Positions 16,930 through 26,403 of a DNA stretch of 64,000 bases are shown here, piece by piece. A program made the translations under genes and the position numbers. The DNA lies in contig NZ_JAGIAS010000002.1 in assembly GCF_017744695.1 (NCBI RefSeq), positions 682,001 through 746,000 of the forward strand, read 5' to 3'. The DNA comes from Dyadobacter sp. GTDB lineage: Bacteria; Bacteroidota; Bacteroidia; Cytophagales; Spirosomataceae. Numbering within the stretch: the first letter of the stretch is position 1; the number at the start of each line of letters is the position of its first letter. Below the pieces are notes generated by a model, which searched no databases, was not told the origin of the DNA, and saw only the letters and a program-made list of their open reading frames with translations.

Positions 16930-18059
16930 CTCGCCTCCTCCGCAGCCGCCTGTATGAGCCCTTTGATATACCCGTAACTAAAAGCGAATGCCTCGTTGGT
17001 GGAACCGGGTGCTTCGTGGTGCGGGACGTGGTCGGGCATAACCATGCCGTCGAAACCGACGTCGCGCAGTGCCCGCACGCATTGCAGGAAATTCATATCG
17101 CCGTTATCGGGATACACTTCCTGGAAGTTATTCCAACCGCCCTTGATGTTGCGCAAATGGATATTGAAGATCTGCTTCCGGTCGCCCACCCATTTGATGA
17201 TCGGCAAAATCTCGGTTTTAGGGTCCTTCAAACCTTCGGCAATCGAACCGATGCAAAAGTTGAACCCGTGCCACGGGCTGTCGTACAATTGCGCGAACCG
17301 TTTGATCCCCGCAAAAACATCCGGGCTGTTCCAACGGGTGATGCCGCGGTAGCCGACAGGTGTCGGCGGATCGGCAATGTGGTTGCCGAGCCTCACTTTG
17401 TACTCCTTGGCAACGGGCAGGCAGCGGTCGAGCAGGTAGGTAATGCGCTCGAACATCATATCGATGTTGACGTCGCCGGCAATGGTTTTGGGGTGATTTT
17501 GCTTTAATGCTTCTTCGTAATTCCAGGTACTGTAACTCGCATTACCCCGTTTCGGGTCGGTGGTACGGCCTGTACGCAGCACGGGAAGAATAGTGGTATT
17601 GTAGTTCAAAAGCGGCACGCCGGTTTTGCCTGCAACCATGATCATTTGCTGCAACTGCTCGATCTCGCGGTCGCGCTGGGGACTTTTTCCGAGCATGACG
17701 TTCGGAAAAATCGCCTTATCGATTCCCGAAGAAGCCAATGGCCAATGGTAGGCATCCAGGCTGATCCCGTATTTCTCGCAAGCCTCCCGTTTACGCATGG
17801 AATCGTCGAGATCCCATCCTTTGCCTTCGATGATTTTCGGGGCGCCTCCGTCGATATTGTACACGCCGTGGCGTGCCTTAAATTCAAGGTTTTCGACCGT
17901 GGTACCACCCGACTGGCAGCCCACTTTCATCAAGACCTTCTTTGGTTCAACTTTTGTGGCCTCCGTCTGGCGGACAGCCGCATTTACCTCATTTTGGCCC
18001 AATACCGCGGCTCCTACCGAGCCGGAGGCGAGCACCTTTACAAACTGATGTCTTTTCAT
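16923..18059 (-). CDS. UxuA-like (mannonate dehydratase family) TIM-barrel protein, exported
   Basis: A 378-residue protein. The N-terminus (MKRHQFVKVLASG, hydrophobic, then a linker) resembles a Tat-like or Sec signal. The mature part resembles the UxuA mannonate dehydratase branch of xylose-isomerase-like TIM barrels: ISLDAYHWP, VRLGNHIADPPTP, FNFCIGSIAEG, IFNIHLRNIKG and GFDGMVMPDHVP give a plausible set of metal ligands (H, E or C, H, D). It lies inside the aldarate operon, 36 bp after garR. UxuA normally dehydrates D-mannonate in hexuronate breakdown. An exported relative here could act on a uronate or aldarate before uptake, but its reaction is not established. Confidence 0.75.
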   Translation of the reverse strand: MKRHQFVKVLASGSVGAAVLGQNEVNAAVRQTEATKVEPKKVLMKVGCQSGGTTVENLEFKARHGVYNIDGGAPKIIEGKGWDLDDSMRKREACEKYGISLDAYHWPLASSGIDKAIFPNVMLGKSPQRDREIEQLQQMIMVAGKTGVPLLNYNTTILPVLRTGRTTDPKRGNASYSTWNYEEALKQNHPKTIAGDVNIDMMFERITYLLDRCLPVAKEYKVRLGNHIADPPTPVGYRGITRWNSPDVFAGIKRFAQLYDSPWHGFNFCIGSIAEGLKDPKTEILPIIKWVGDRKQIFNIHLRNIKGGWNNFQEVYPDNGDMNFLQCVRALRDVGFDGMVMPDHVPHHEAPGSTNEAFAFSYGYIKGLIQAAAEEARS

Positions 18060-18095
18060 GATCTGATTCGGTTAAGGTGTAATTATCAAAACCTG

Positions 18096-18950
18096 TTAGT
18101 CCTTCAATGCGAGAAATAGCGCACTATGATCGAGCTCACCGTTGCCCTGCTGCATGGCGGTTTCCATTTGCTTAGCCACGGTTTCGGTTCCCGGGAGCGC
18201 GAGATCGAGCGCACCGCCGGTTTTGAGCGCAATGTTGATGTCTTTTTGATGTAGTTTGATTTTAAAACCGGGTTTAAAGTTCTGATCGATGATCCGCTGA
18301 CCGTGAAGATCGAGAATACGGCTTTGCGCAAAACCTCCCAGCAGCACTTCCCGCATTTTAGCAAGGTCTACGCCCGCTTTTTGGGCCAATGTAAATGCCT
18401 CTGCCACGGCCTGGATCGTTTGCCCGACGATCATCTGGTTACAGGCCTTGGTCGTTTGGCCGGCCCCCGGTTCGCCGATATGCACGATATTCCTGCCCAT
18501 CGCCTGAAACATCGGCAACGCCCGCGCAAATGCCGGCGCATTACCGCCTACCATAATGGACAGTGTAGCTCCCTCCGCGCCCACCTGCCCGCCCGAAACC
18601 GGCGCATCCAGCGCCTCCACGCCCTTTTCCTGCATGATATCAAAGAGTTTCCGGGCAACCAGCGGCGCAATGGTCGACATATCGATGAATAAACTTCCCG
18701 CGCGAATGCCTTCCAGAATACCGCCATTGACCACTTCTTCGACCTGCGGCGAGTCGGGCAGCATCGTGATAATCACGTCGCTTCCGGCCGCCAATGCTGC
18801 CGCGTCGGGCCATACCTCGGCGCCTGCCTCCTTCAACGCACCGGATGCCTGGCTGCTCCGCAGCACACCTACCCGGAAGCCTGCCTTCAAGAGGTTGAGC
18901 GCCATTGGCTTACCCATAATACCTAGCCCTATAAACCCGATTTTCTCCAT
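18096..18950 (-). CDS. garR: Tartronate semialdehyde reductase (2-hydroxy-3-oxopropionate reductase)
   Basis: A 284-residue beta-hydroxyacid dehydrogenase from the ATG at 18950; a TTG at 18959 is an alternative. Motifs: FIGLGIMGKPMALNLLKAG (NAD(P) Rossmann), DAPVSGGQVGAEGATLSIM (substrate site), and GAGQTTKACNQMIVG with the catalytic lysine. The enzyme reduces tartronate semialdehyde to D-glycerate. In E. coli it follows the GarL aldolase, and both are present here in one operon, so the assignment is supported by context. The closest alternative within the family is 3-hydroxyisobutyrate dehydrogenase. Confidence 0.9.
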   Translation of the reverse strand: MEKIGFIGLGIMGKPMALNLLKAGFRVGVLRSSQASGALKEAGAEVWPDAAALAAGSDVIITMLPDSPQVEEVVNGGILEGIRAGSLFIDMSTIAPLVARKLFDIMQEKGVEALDAPVSGGQVGAEGATLSIMVGGNAPAFARALPMFQAMGRNIVHIGEPGAGQTTKACNQMIVGQTIQAVAEAFTLAQKAGVDLAKMREVLLGGFAQSRILDLHGQRIIDQNFKPGFKIKLHQKDINIALKTGGALDLALPGTETVAKQMETAMQQGNGELDHSALFLALKD

Positions 18951-18981
18951 CTTCTTCAACTAACTATCTGTTTTAAAATGA

Positions 18982-20448
18982 TTAAACCAAAGGGAATACC
19001 TTCGCCGCGATCATCAGCACCACCAGGCCCACGCACCCCATGACCACCAACATCGGAGAGAAAGTTTTCAGAGCCTCCCGCTCCGTGAGGTTACTGATCT
19101 TGACAATGATCCAGAAACCGGCGTCGTTCATCCATGGCACGAGCTTGGATCCGCAGCCGATCGCCAGGCCGAGGTACAGCGGGTGATATTCCAAATGGGC
19201 GCTGGTAGCCATCCCCGACAGAATACCGGAAGCGGTAATCAACGCCACCGTCGCTGAGCCCTGCGCCGTACGCACGACCGCGCTGATCACGAATGCGAGC
19301 GGAATGAGCGTCATCTGGTAATCAGCGGTGAGCGCGGCAATGCGCGAACTGATGCCGGTTTGCTGCAAAATCCCGCCAAATGCGCCGCCCGACGCGGTGA
19401 TCAGGATAATGCCCCCGCCACTCATCAATGCGGCTTGCACAAAGGCCGAAATGTCTTCCTTGTTACCCTTCTTCCGAACAGCCAGCAGTATCAGGGCAAT
19501 CAGCCCTCCGCCCACCAATGCGATGTTTTTGTCGCCGATCAATGCTATAAAATCTACCAGGAAATGCGCCATGGAAGACTCGGGGGTGAATGCACCCGAT
19601 TTGGTCATTGATCTCAGGATATTATCCAGGCAAATAAACACCAGCGGAAAAGTGACCGGTAACAGCGAGAACCACAGCGGCGGCAGCTCCTTGTCGTCCT
19701 TTTCGGCCAGCGAACGGATGTCGGCAAGGCGCGCGTCGAGCGAGTCACGGAGTTCGACAGGCCATTTGGCATTGGCCCATTTGGCAAACAGGAACCCAGC
19801 CGTGATCGTCACCAGCCCCAGTAATGTACCGCCGGCCATCATCATGCCGATGGGGATATTCATTTCACCAATCAGGAACAATGGCCCCGGCGCCGGAGGA
19901 ACAAACGAATTCGCCATTGCTGCACCGCCGGTAATAGCGAGTACGAGCAGTAAGTAATTCTTCCCGATGCGCATACTCACGGCTTTCGCGAGCGGGATCA
20001 TCAGGAAAATCACAATGTCAAAAAACACCGGTACGCCCAGGAAAAAGCTGCTGATCAGGAATGCAAACGGCGCGTTGTTGACGCCCGTCACCGCCAGCAT
20101 CGACCGGACAATGCGTTCCGCGGCACCGCTTTCGAGCATGGCTTTGCCGATAATGGCGGCCATGGCGATCAGGATGCCGATTTTACCGCACGTACTGCCA
20201 AATTCCGTGGCAATGCGCTCGCCTATGCTCTTTTTCGCCAATGCCGCCGCGGCCTCCGGCGACGATCCCTTCGCGATCGCAAATGCCTCGACCGACGCAG
20301 CCGGCGTGAGCAGCGCTACCACAAATGCGGCCAGGATAAGCGCCAGAAACGGGTGCAGTTGCAGGAAAATAATGCCTCCTACCACGATGATCACCCCGAT
20401 GAGCAAAATGAAAAGCGGGTCGTTGATTAAAACAGTCATTAAAGTCAT
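18982..20448 (-). CDS. GntP family permease
   Basis: About 488 residues from the ATG at 20448 (a second ATG is at 20439). A longer open frame reaches 20958, but that part overlaps garL and has non-protein-like composition, so it is rejected. The protein has 12 to 14 membrane segments, opening with LFILLIGVIIVVGGIIFL. GntP family marks include GGAAMANSFVPPAPGPL and the C-terminal GCGSKLVPWMNDAGFWI. GntP proteins import gluconate, glycerate and related acids with protons. Located between garL and garR, it is the probable inner-membrane importer for the aldarate or its product. The start is 11 bp after the garL stop. Confidence 0.9.
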   Translation of the reverse strand: MTLMTVLINDPLFILLIGVIIVVGGIIFLQLHPFLALILAAFVVALLTPAASVEAFAIAKGSSPEAAAALAKKSIGERIATEFGSTCGKIGILIAMAAIIGKAMLESGAAERIVRSMLAVTGVNNAPFAFLISSFFLGVPVFFDIVIFLMIPLAKAVSMRIGKNYLLLVLAITGGAAMANSFVPPAPGPLFLIGEMNIPIGMMMAGGTLLGLVTITAGFLFAKWANAKWPVELRDSLDARLADIRSLAEKDDKELPPLWFSLLPVTFPLVFICLDNILRSMTKSGAFTPESSMAHFLVDFIALIGDKNIALVGGGLIALILLAVRKKGNKEDISAFVQAALMSGGGIILITASGGAFGGILQQTGISSRIAALTADYQMTLIPLAFVISAVVRTAQGSATVALITASGILSGMATSAHLEYHPLYLGLAIGCGSKLVPWMNDAGFWIIVKISNLTEREALKTFSPMLVVMGCVGLVVLMIAAKVFPLV

Positions 20449-20459
20449 GAAAGTCAGGT

Positions 20460-21227
20460 TTAGGATGGGCGGAGATCGTTCAGCTTTTTGGCCATCGTGC
20501 GGGCTCCTTCGGCCACAAAGGTGGCGTCGGAACCACAGGCGATGAACCGGATGCCCAATTCGCGGTAGGCCTGGTATTCGTTCGTATTGAAAAACAATAT
20601 CCCCACTACCTTTCCAGCCTTTCGGGCTGCTTCGCACGTTTCGCGAACGGCTTCCCGGAACTTCGGATGATCGAACTGCCCGAAAATACCCAGCTCCATC
20701 GAAAGGTCGGCCGGGCCGATAAACAGCACGTCGACACCATCGGTATTGGCCACGGCGCCAAGGTGGTTGAGGACTTCCACGGTTTCGATCTGCGCGATGC
20801 CCAGGATACTGTCCCGGCTGTTGTCGTAATATTCCTGAAAATGCTGCCCGAATCCCGTTGCACGCACCATTTTGGCCACGCCACGGGTGCCAAATGGCGG
20901 GTAATGCAGGCCCTGTACCAGCTTTCGTGCCCCTTCCGCATTCAGGATTTTGGGACACATTACCCCCTCGGCGCCCATATCAAGCACCCGGTGAATCCGC
21001 TGGCTTTCGGAGCTTTCGACGCGTACGATCGCCGCCGTGGGCGTATGTTCGAGCGCCTGCAACTGGTACAGCACATCCTTTTCAGAGCCGGCCCCGTGTT
21101 CCAGGTCTATCAGCACCCAATCGAATCCGGCCAGGCCGACGATCTCAGCGGTGAGGGAACTGCCGGTATTGAGCCAGCAGCCATGCAGGGTTTCCCCGTT
21201 TTGCAGTCTTTTTTTCAGGTTTTTCAT
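20460..21227 (-). CDS. garL: HpcH/HpaI family aldolase (2-dehydro-3-deoxyglucarate aldolase-like)
   Basis: A 255-residue class II aldolase of the HpcH/HpaI family. It has WVLIDLEHGAGS with the general acid/base region, MGAEGVMCPKI, PFGTRGVAKM, and IAQIETVEVLNHLG with the metal-binding glutamate, then VLFIGPADLSMELG with the second metal ligand. In aldarate breakdown the enzyme cleaves 5-dehydro-4-deoxyglucarate into pyruvate and tartronate semialdehyde. The neighbouring garR, gudD and GntP genes make this substrate more likely than 4-hydroxy-2-oxovalerate or rhamnonate intermediates. Confidence 0.88.
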   Translation of the reverse strand: MKNLKKRLQNGETLHGCWLNTGSSLTAEIVGLAGFDWVLIDLEHGAGSEKDVLYQLQALEHTPTAAIVRVESSESQRIHRVLDMGAEGVMCPKILNAEGARKLVQGLHYPPFGTRGVAKMVRATGFGQHFQEYYDNSRDSILGIAQIETVEVLNHLGAVANTDGVDVLFIGPADLSMELGIFGQFDHPKFREAVRETCEAARKAGKVVGILFFNTNEYQAYRELGIRFIACGSDATFVAEGARTMAKKLNDLRPS

Positions 21228-21249
21228 TCAAAAATCGGTTGATACAATG

Positions 21250-22776
21250 CTATTTCTTGTCCCACCACACCCGCGTGTCGAGCAGGTCAGGGCCTTGCAC
21301 GACGATCGCTTTCTGGACATTGTCGTGGTTCACGTTCAATTCGGCGTCGGTGTAGGTCAGCCGGCGGATAAATGGTTCAGTTTTGAGGTCGCTGCCGGGG
21401 TAAGGATTGGGTTTCAAAACCGGAAAACCACTGCGACGGAAGTTTGCAAATGCTTCCGGGCCGATCAGAAACGACGCTACCCAGTATTGCGTATTGATTT
21501 CTTCCAGCTCCTTGCCCGCATGCAACGGGTGCGCGGTGACGTACGATGCGATGGCCGCGTCGCCAATAGCCGTTCCCGCGCCATACATCGCGAACTGTTG
21601 CATATGCGCCTTGACACCTTCCGAGTATAATGCCGCCGCATCGCCGGTCGCCCATTTACGGACCACCGCTTCGGCCAGCAGCAATTGGGTTTGGGCGTAG
21701 GTAACGAGGAAACTTGGGGCGGTTAGTCCGGCCATCCGTGTCCTGTCGAGCTGACTGTAATCCCAAAGGCTCGCCAATTTCTTGGCCGCCACATCCGCGC
21801 TGATCGTCGTATTGTCGTATCCCTGCGGCATGCCAATCTGCACCGCCACCGACCGGTTCGCCTTTGCCTCCACCTGGTCTGCCCCGCTTTGCGCGCCTAC
21901 GTAACGCACAGCGATGGACGCAAGGCGCGGGTCATTGTTCGTAGCCAAATAGGTTACAAATTCATCGTCCAGATAATAGAATGCCGATTGCCCGCCGTTC
22001 AGCGAACTTCCGACCGGATTGGTAAAACTGGCTGTATGCCGGATCACCGCATTATCCTGATTGGATTGCATGACTCCTCCGATTACCGCCTTTGCCACAT
22101 ATTCGGCAGCCTTCGTCGGGTTGATTTTCGAGAGCCGCATAGCCGCCCGCAGCAGCAACGAGTTGCCCAGTTTCTTCCATTTCAACACGTCCCCGCCATA
22201 AAGCACATCGCTCGAAACGGCGGTTTTAGAAACGTCCAATGCATTGGAGGCAGCATCCAGCTCGGCGAGGATATCGTTGTAAATGGCCTCCTGGCTGTCG
22301 TACGCGGGTGTGGTGTTGCCGGTCAAAAAACCTGAGCCGGCCTCGGCATATGGAATATTGCCATAAGTATCACTTAGTACCATGAATGCGTAGGCTTTCC
22401 AGATCCGTGCCATGTGGTAAAGGTTACTGCGGCTGGCATCATCTTTCGTTTTTGCTACAACATCAGCCAATTCTTTGATAATCGTTCGGTAATAGGTATT
22501 CCAGTTGCCGGATGTTACGCCGCGATTGTCCTGGTTAAAATTCGCGGCCGATCCCTGCCCGCTGAAAGGTGTGATCATTTGCTTGACAATCGTGGTTTCG
22601 TAGCTCAGGTTGCCATAGACCGGCGCGCTGTTTACGATCGTGGTATTGAGCTGATAGGCGGGGTTTACGGCAGTGAGGGCAATGGGATTGATATTCATTT
22701 CATCAAAACCGCTGTCGCAGGCATGCATGACCATCATGCAAATGCCGCTGATTAATATTTGTAGTGCCTTTTTCAT
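21250..22776 (-). CDS. SusD/RagB-type outer-membrane lipoprotein (SusD-like_2)
   Basis: A 508-residue lipoprotein: signal peptide MKKALQILISGICMMVMHAC with the lipobox cysteine at residue 20. It belongs to the SusD-like_2 branch, with helical TPR-like repeats (SNLYHMARIWKAYAFMVLSDTYGNIPYAEA is characteristic in pattern) and a C-terminal NTQYWVASFLIGPEAFANFRR region. It sits on the cell surface as the lid of the SusC channel and holds the ligand. The gene starts 10 bp after the SusC stop and precedes garL by 22 bp. The downstream enzymes predict an acidic sugar or its polymer as ligand. Confidence 0.92.
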   Translation of the reverse strand: MKKALQILISGICMMVMHACDSGFDEMNINPIALTAVNPAYQLNTTIVNSAPVYGNLSYETTIVKQMITPFSGQGSAANFNQDNRGVTSGNWNTYYRTIIKELADVVAKTKDDASRSNLYHMARIWKAYAFMVLSDTYGNIPYAEAGSGFLTGNTTPAYDSQEAIYNDILAELDAASNALDVSKTAVSSDVLYGGDVLKWKKLGNSLLLRAAMRLSKINPTKAAEYVAKAVIGGVMQSNQDNAVIRHTASFTNPVGSSLNGGQSAFYYLDDEFVTYLATNNDPRLASIAVRYVGAQSGADQVEAKANRSVAVQIGMPQGYDNTTISADVAAKKLASLWDYSQLDRTRMAGLTAPSFLVTYAQTQLLLAEAVVRKWATGDAAALYSEGVKAHMQQFAMYGAGTAIGDAAIASYVTAHPLHAGKELEEINTQYWVASFLIGPEAFANFRRSGFPVLKPNPYPGSDLKTEPFIRRLTYTDAELNVNHDNVQKAIVVQGPDLLDTRVWWDKK

Positions 22777-22786
22777 AGTCGATCGC

Positions 22787-25700
22787 TTAGAATTTCAGGT
22801 TGAGGTTGAAACCCGTGCTCCGGGTAATAGGCAAGCCGGTCGCTTCCAGGCCGATGAGGTTGTCGGACGGGAAACCGAACTGGTCGGGGTGGATGGTCGG
22901 CACCCATTTTTTGAGGACCGCTACATTGTTGGAGACAATGCTCAGGCGCGCACCTTTAATGAAGGGAATGTTTTTAGGTAAAAGCCGCGCAAAATCGTAG
23001 CCGATCGTGATCTGCCGCAATTGCCATAAACCCGCATTGTACACAAACTGCTCGGCGATGTTCTGCGAACGCACCGTTTCGTAATAGGCCTGCACCACCG
23101 ATTTCGTCTGATTTACCTCACCGTTGGGGTTCACGCCGTCGCCGATGATGAAGCCCTCGGCGCGTCCCGGCAGGGTTTCTTTCAGTAGCCCGTGCCGCCA
23201 CGCGTTGTGGTTGGTACCCGAAATCATCTTATGCCCCAGTTTGAAATCGACCAGCACCGAAGCCGAGAAGTTTTTATAATTAAAACTGTTGGTGATGCCC
23301 CCTACCCACTTCGGTAATGCACTGCCGAACGCAATCTGCGTAGGCGTCCGCAAAGGTCGGCCGTTTCCCGCATCAAATACCTGCCGGCCCTGATCGTCGC
23401 GCAGATAGCCGAAACCGTAGAGTTGTCCCATGGACCTGCCCACTACCTGCCGGAGCTCACCGGTAAAGTCACCCGTGCCGACGGTGATCATCGCGTCGCT
23501 CACATTGCTTCCGAGGTCGAGCGTTTTTGTCACATTATAAGCTGCATTGAAATTCAGGTTCCAGATGAAGTTTTTGGTCTGGTACGGCGTCACATTCACC
23601 ATCATTTCAAGGCCCCGGTTGCGGCCTTTGCCCACATTGATAAGTTGCGTGAGATACCCGGAGGCGTCGGAAGTCTGCGCTTGGAGGATCTGATCTGACG
23701 AAAGTTTGTCATAATAGGTCAGATCAAGCCCCAGCCGGTTTTCAAACAATTTCAACTCCAAACCCACCTCCTTTTCCGAAACCCGCATAGGCCGCAAATT
23801 GGCGTTCGGGACCGTCGAGCCATTGATCGTCGCCAACGGCTGGCCTGCGCCGCCTGGATTCGGGAATTGCTGAGGATTAATATTGTAAAACAAGTTGTTG
23901 GCGTAGGGCTGTACGTCGGTATCACTACCCACCTCGGCATATGCCACACGGACTTTCCCAAACGAAATCCAGGACGGCAGCGACGCGGTAAATGCTTGTG
24001 AGAACACGAAACTCGCCGTCACGGAAGGATAGATAATGCTTCGATTAGCCGGCGACAGGGTCGAAAACCAGTCGTTGCGAATGGTACCGTTCAGGAAAAG
24101 GAAGTCATTGTAAGAGATTTCGGCAGCGCCGTAGAGCGAATTGACCTGCCGCCTGGAAATCTCATAAGTAGCATCGCGCTGGCGACCATTGCCGATCGTG
24201 TACAGGTCGCGGACGTAGAAATCCTGTACAAACACATTATGGCGGCTCAGTTTGCGGTACATCTGATTGCCTCCCGCATTGATATTCAAGCCAATACGGC
24301 CGAACGTTTTATTAGCCGAAATCAGAAAATCGGTATTCAGCTCGCGGACGGAGCGCGTATCCTGCACATACTGCCCATTTACAAACCCCTGGGGAGCAGC
24401 CGCTTGCCGCTGGCTTCCGGTAGGCAGGTTGTAATCCTGCTCGCGGGAATAGTAGTCCTGCCCCACCCGCACCTGCGCGTAAAGCCAGTCGGTGAAGCTG
24501 TACCGTACTGAAAGGTTACCGAAAACGCGGTCCTTTTCAACGTTCTCAAACCGTTTCAATGCGAAGTACGGATTGGTACGGTTCGTAAACCGCGACCATA
24601 CATATTCATTGCCGTTCGCGTCGGTCGCATATTTTTCGAGCAAGTCGAGCGGCATGGAATTGGCCATATTATAGAGCACTACCGGGCTGTAATCCTGCTC
24701 GGCGATGTTCGGCGGATTTTTACGGTCCTCATTGGAATAGTTGATGTTACCCGAAATGGTCAGCTTTTTGGCCATAGTTTGGGTAAAACCGAGATTCACC
24801 GTCTTGCGATGATAGCCGGAACCCGGCAGGATCGTCTTGTTATCCAGATTCGAAAGTGAAAGGCTAAAACCGCCGAATTCCCCGCCGGACGATACGGTAA
24901 TGGTGTTGGTAAACGTACTTCCCTTGCGGTAATAATCGGTGATCTGATGTCGCTGAGGCACATAGGGAACTTCCACGCCGTCGAAAAGGATTTGCGTCAT
25001 GCCTGGTTCGAACTTTTCACCGAAGCTCCATTGGCCAGAGGTTGGATTGGGTGTGGTAGGCCGCTTGCCGTTTTCACCCTGTCCGTATTCATATTGATAA
25101 TCGGTGTAATCCAGCGGCGTTTCGGTGGTAAAATTGGAGTTGAGCTCGATGCCGATCCCGATGCCCGCCCCGCGTGTTTTGGTCGTAATCATAATCACCC
25201 CGTCTTTCGCACGCGAGCCGTACAATGCCGACGCCGCGGCACCTTTCAGCACGGTCATCGACTCGATGTTGTCCGGGTTAATGCTGCTCAGGCCGTCGCC
25301 GCTATCGGAAGTACGGTTGGAGCCTTTATCGGCCGCATCGCCGCGGGCGCCGAAGTTACTGTTATCGATCGGCACGCCATTCACTACGATCAGCGGCGAG
25401 TTATTTCCACCAAATGAGGACTGCCCGCGAATGCGGATCTTGCTCGTTCCCGCCGGTCCGGAGCCTAACGAGGTAATATTCACCCCCGCCATCTTTCCCT
25501 GCAGTGCATTCATAAAATTAGCCGTGCGGTTCACGGTCATTTCCTCGGCAGGGACGCTCGCAGTGGCATAACCAAGGCTTTTGGCTGCTTTTTTGATGCC
25601 CAAAGCCGTCACTACCACTTCCTCCAATGCTTTACTTTCGGGCACGAGCGAAACGACCAGGCTGGTCTGGTTTCCCAGGATTACCTCCTTTGACTGGTAT

Positions 25701-26284
25701 CCCACAAAACTGAACAGCAACGCCCCGTCACCTTCCTGCAAGTCGATCTGAAATGTACCCTCCGAATTGGTAGTCGTACCGCGCTGGGTACCTTTCACGA
25801 TGATATTCACCCCCGGTAATGCGGCCCCCTTTTCATCGGTAACTTTGCCGGAGAGGCTTTTTTTAGGCGAAAGTTGAAGCGAATTACCCTCTGGAAGCAC
25901 GAACCCATTGTCGGCGCCCGGTAATTCGCCCGACGAGAGAATGATTTTCTTCCCTGAAAGTTCATATTTGATTTTCAGCGGTTTCAACAACTTAAAAAGC
26001 ACCTCTTCCAAGGTCGTATTCACCGCCTTGATCGTCACCTTTTTCGACGCTTCGAGTACATTGGAACTGTACACAAACTGCACGTCCGCTTCCTTTTCGA
26101 TATGCGCCAATACCCGTTTGATTTCACGGTTTTCCGCCTGGACCGTCAGACGCCGGTTCAGGTACTCCTGCGCAGTGCTCGTGTGCGCATACGCTACGCC
26201 CGCGAGCAACGCCATGACCAAACTCTGTGTGATCGAAAACCTCATAAGTTTCAGCCAGAATTTTCTGGTAATGCGTTTTTTCAT
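22787..26284 (-). CDS. SusC/RagA TonB-dependent transporter with STN domain
   Basis: A 1165-residue outer-membrane transporter. Order: signal peptide (about 1-35), STN domain (about 42-105) for contact with FecR, carboxypeptidase-regulatory-like beta domain (about 140-225; VTDEKGAALPGVNIIVKGTQRG), TonB-box region (EEVVVTALGIKK), plug (about 235-375, with VLKGAAASALYGSRAKDGVIMITTK), then a 22-strand barrel ending in a terminal phenylalanine (LNLKF). The STN domain and upstream sigma/FecR genes mark a surface-signalling regulated system. It imports the ligand held by the SusD partner using TonB energy. Context suggests aldarates or pectin-derived acidic oligosaccharides. Confidence 0.95.
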   Translation of the reverse strand: MKKRITRKFWLKLMRFSITQSLVMALLAGVAYAHTSTAQEYLNRRLTVQAENREIKRVLAHIEKEADVQFVYSSNVLEASKKVTIKAVNTTLEEVLFKLLKPLKIKYELSGKKIILSSGELPGADNGFVLPEGNSLQLSPKKSLSGKVTDEKGAALPGVNIIVKGTQRGTTTNSEGTFQIDLQEGDGALLFSFVGYQSKEVILGNQTSLVVSLVPESKALEEVVVTALGIKKAAKSLGYATASVPAEEMTVNRTANFMNALQGKMAGVNITSLGSGPAGTSKIRIRGQSSFGGNNSPLIVVNGVPIDNSNFGARGDAADKGSNRTSDSGDGLSSINPDNIESMTVLKGAAASALYGSRAKDGVIMITTKTRGAGIGIGIELNSNFTTETPLDYTDYQYEYGQGENGKRPTTPNPTSGQWSFGEKFEPGMTQILFDGVEVPYVPQRHQITDYYRKGSTFTNTITVSSGGEFGGFSLSLSNLDNKTILPGSGYHRKTVNLGFTQTMAKKLTISGNINYSNEDRKNPPNIAEQDYSPVVLYNMANSMPLDLLEKYATDANGNEYVWSRFTNRTNPYFALKRFENVEKDRVFGNLSVRYSFTDWLYAQVRVGQDYYSREQDYNLPTGSQRQAAAPQGFVNGQYVQDTRSVRELNTDFLISANKTFGRIGLNINAGGNQMYRKLSRHNVFVQDFYVRDLYTIGNGRQRDATYEISRRQVNSLYGAAEISYNDFLFLNGTIRNDWFSTLSPANRSIIYPSVTASFVFSQAFTASLPSWISFGKVRVAYAEVGSDTDVQPYANNLFYNINPQQFPNPGGAGQPLATINGSTVPNANLRPMRVSEKEVGLELKLFENRLGLDLTYYDKLSSDQILQAQTSDASGYLTQLINVGKGRNRGLEMMVNVTPYQTKNFIWNLNFNAAYNVTKTLDLGSNVSDAMITVGTGDFTGELRQVVGRSMGQLYGFGYLRDDQGRQVFDAGNGRPLRTPTQIAFGSALPKWVGGITNSFNYKNFSASVLVDFKLGHKMISGTNHNAWRHGLLKETLPGRAEGFIIGDGVNPNGEVNQTKSVVQAYYETVRSQNIAEQFVYNAGLWQLRQITIGYDFARLLPKNIPFIKGARLSIVSNNVAVLKKWVPTIHPDQFGFPSDNLIGLEATGLPITRSTGFNLNLKF

Positions 26285-26379
26285 ACTTTTGAACAGGGTT
26301 TAAAGGGTTCTTTTAACCGGGAACTTGCAGATACCGAGCGTGTAACTTTGGCGAGTGGCCGCTCGTGATCCGACCTTGA

Positions 26380-26400
26380 TGGCAGTGTAACCCACTGCCA
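26380..26400. promoter_or_regulatory. Hairpin between fecR-type and susC-type genes
   Basis: TGGCAGTG pairs with CACTGCCA across a 5-nt loop, just downstream of the anti-sigma stop. No T-tract follows on the minus strand, so it may stabilise or partly attenuate readthrough into susC. Between it and the SusC start there are about 95 bp that should hold the sigma-dependent promoter, not identified. Confidence 0.45.
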
Positions 26401-26403
26401 TTT

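Noticed and set aside
20449..20958. N-terminal extension of the GntP permease frame
   Set aside because: The extension overlaps garL in another frame, is rich in Arg, Gly and Pro and has no membrane segment; the ATG at 20448 gives a normal family start.
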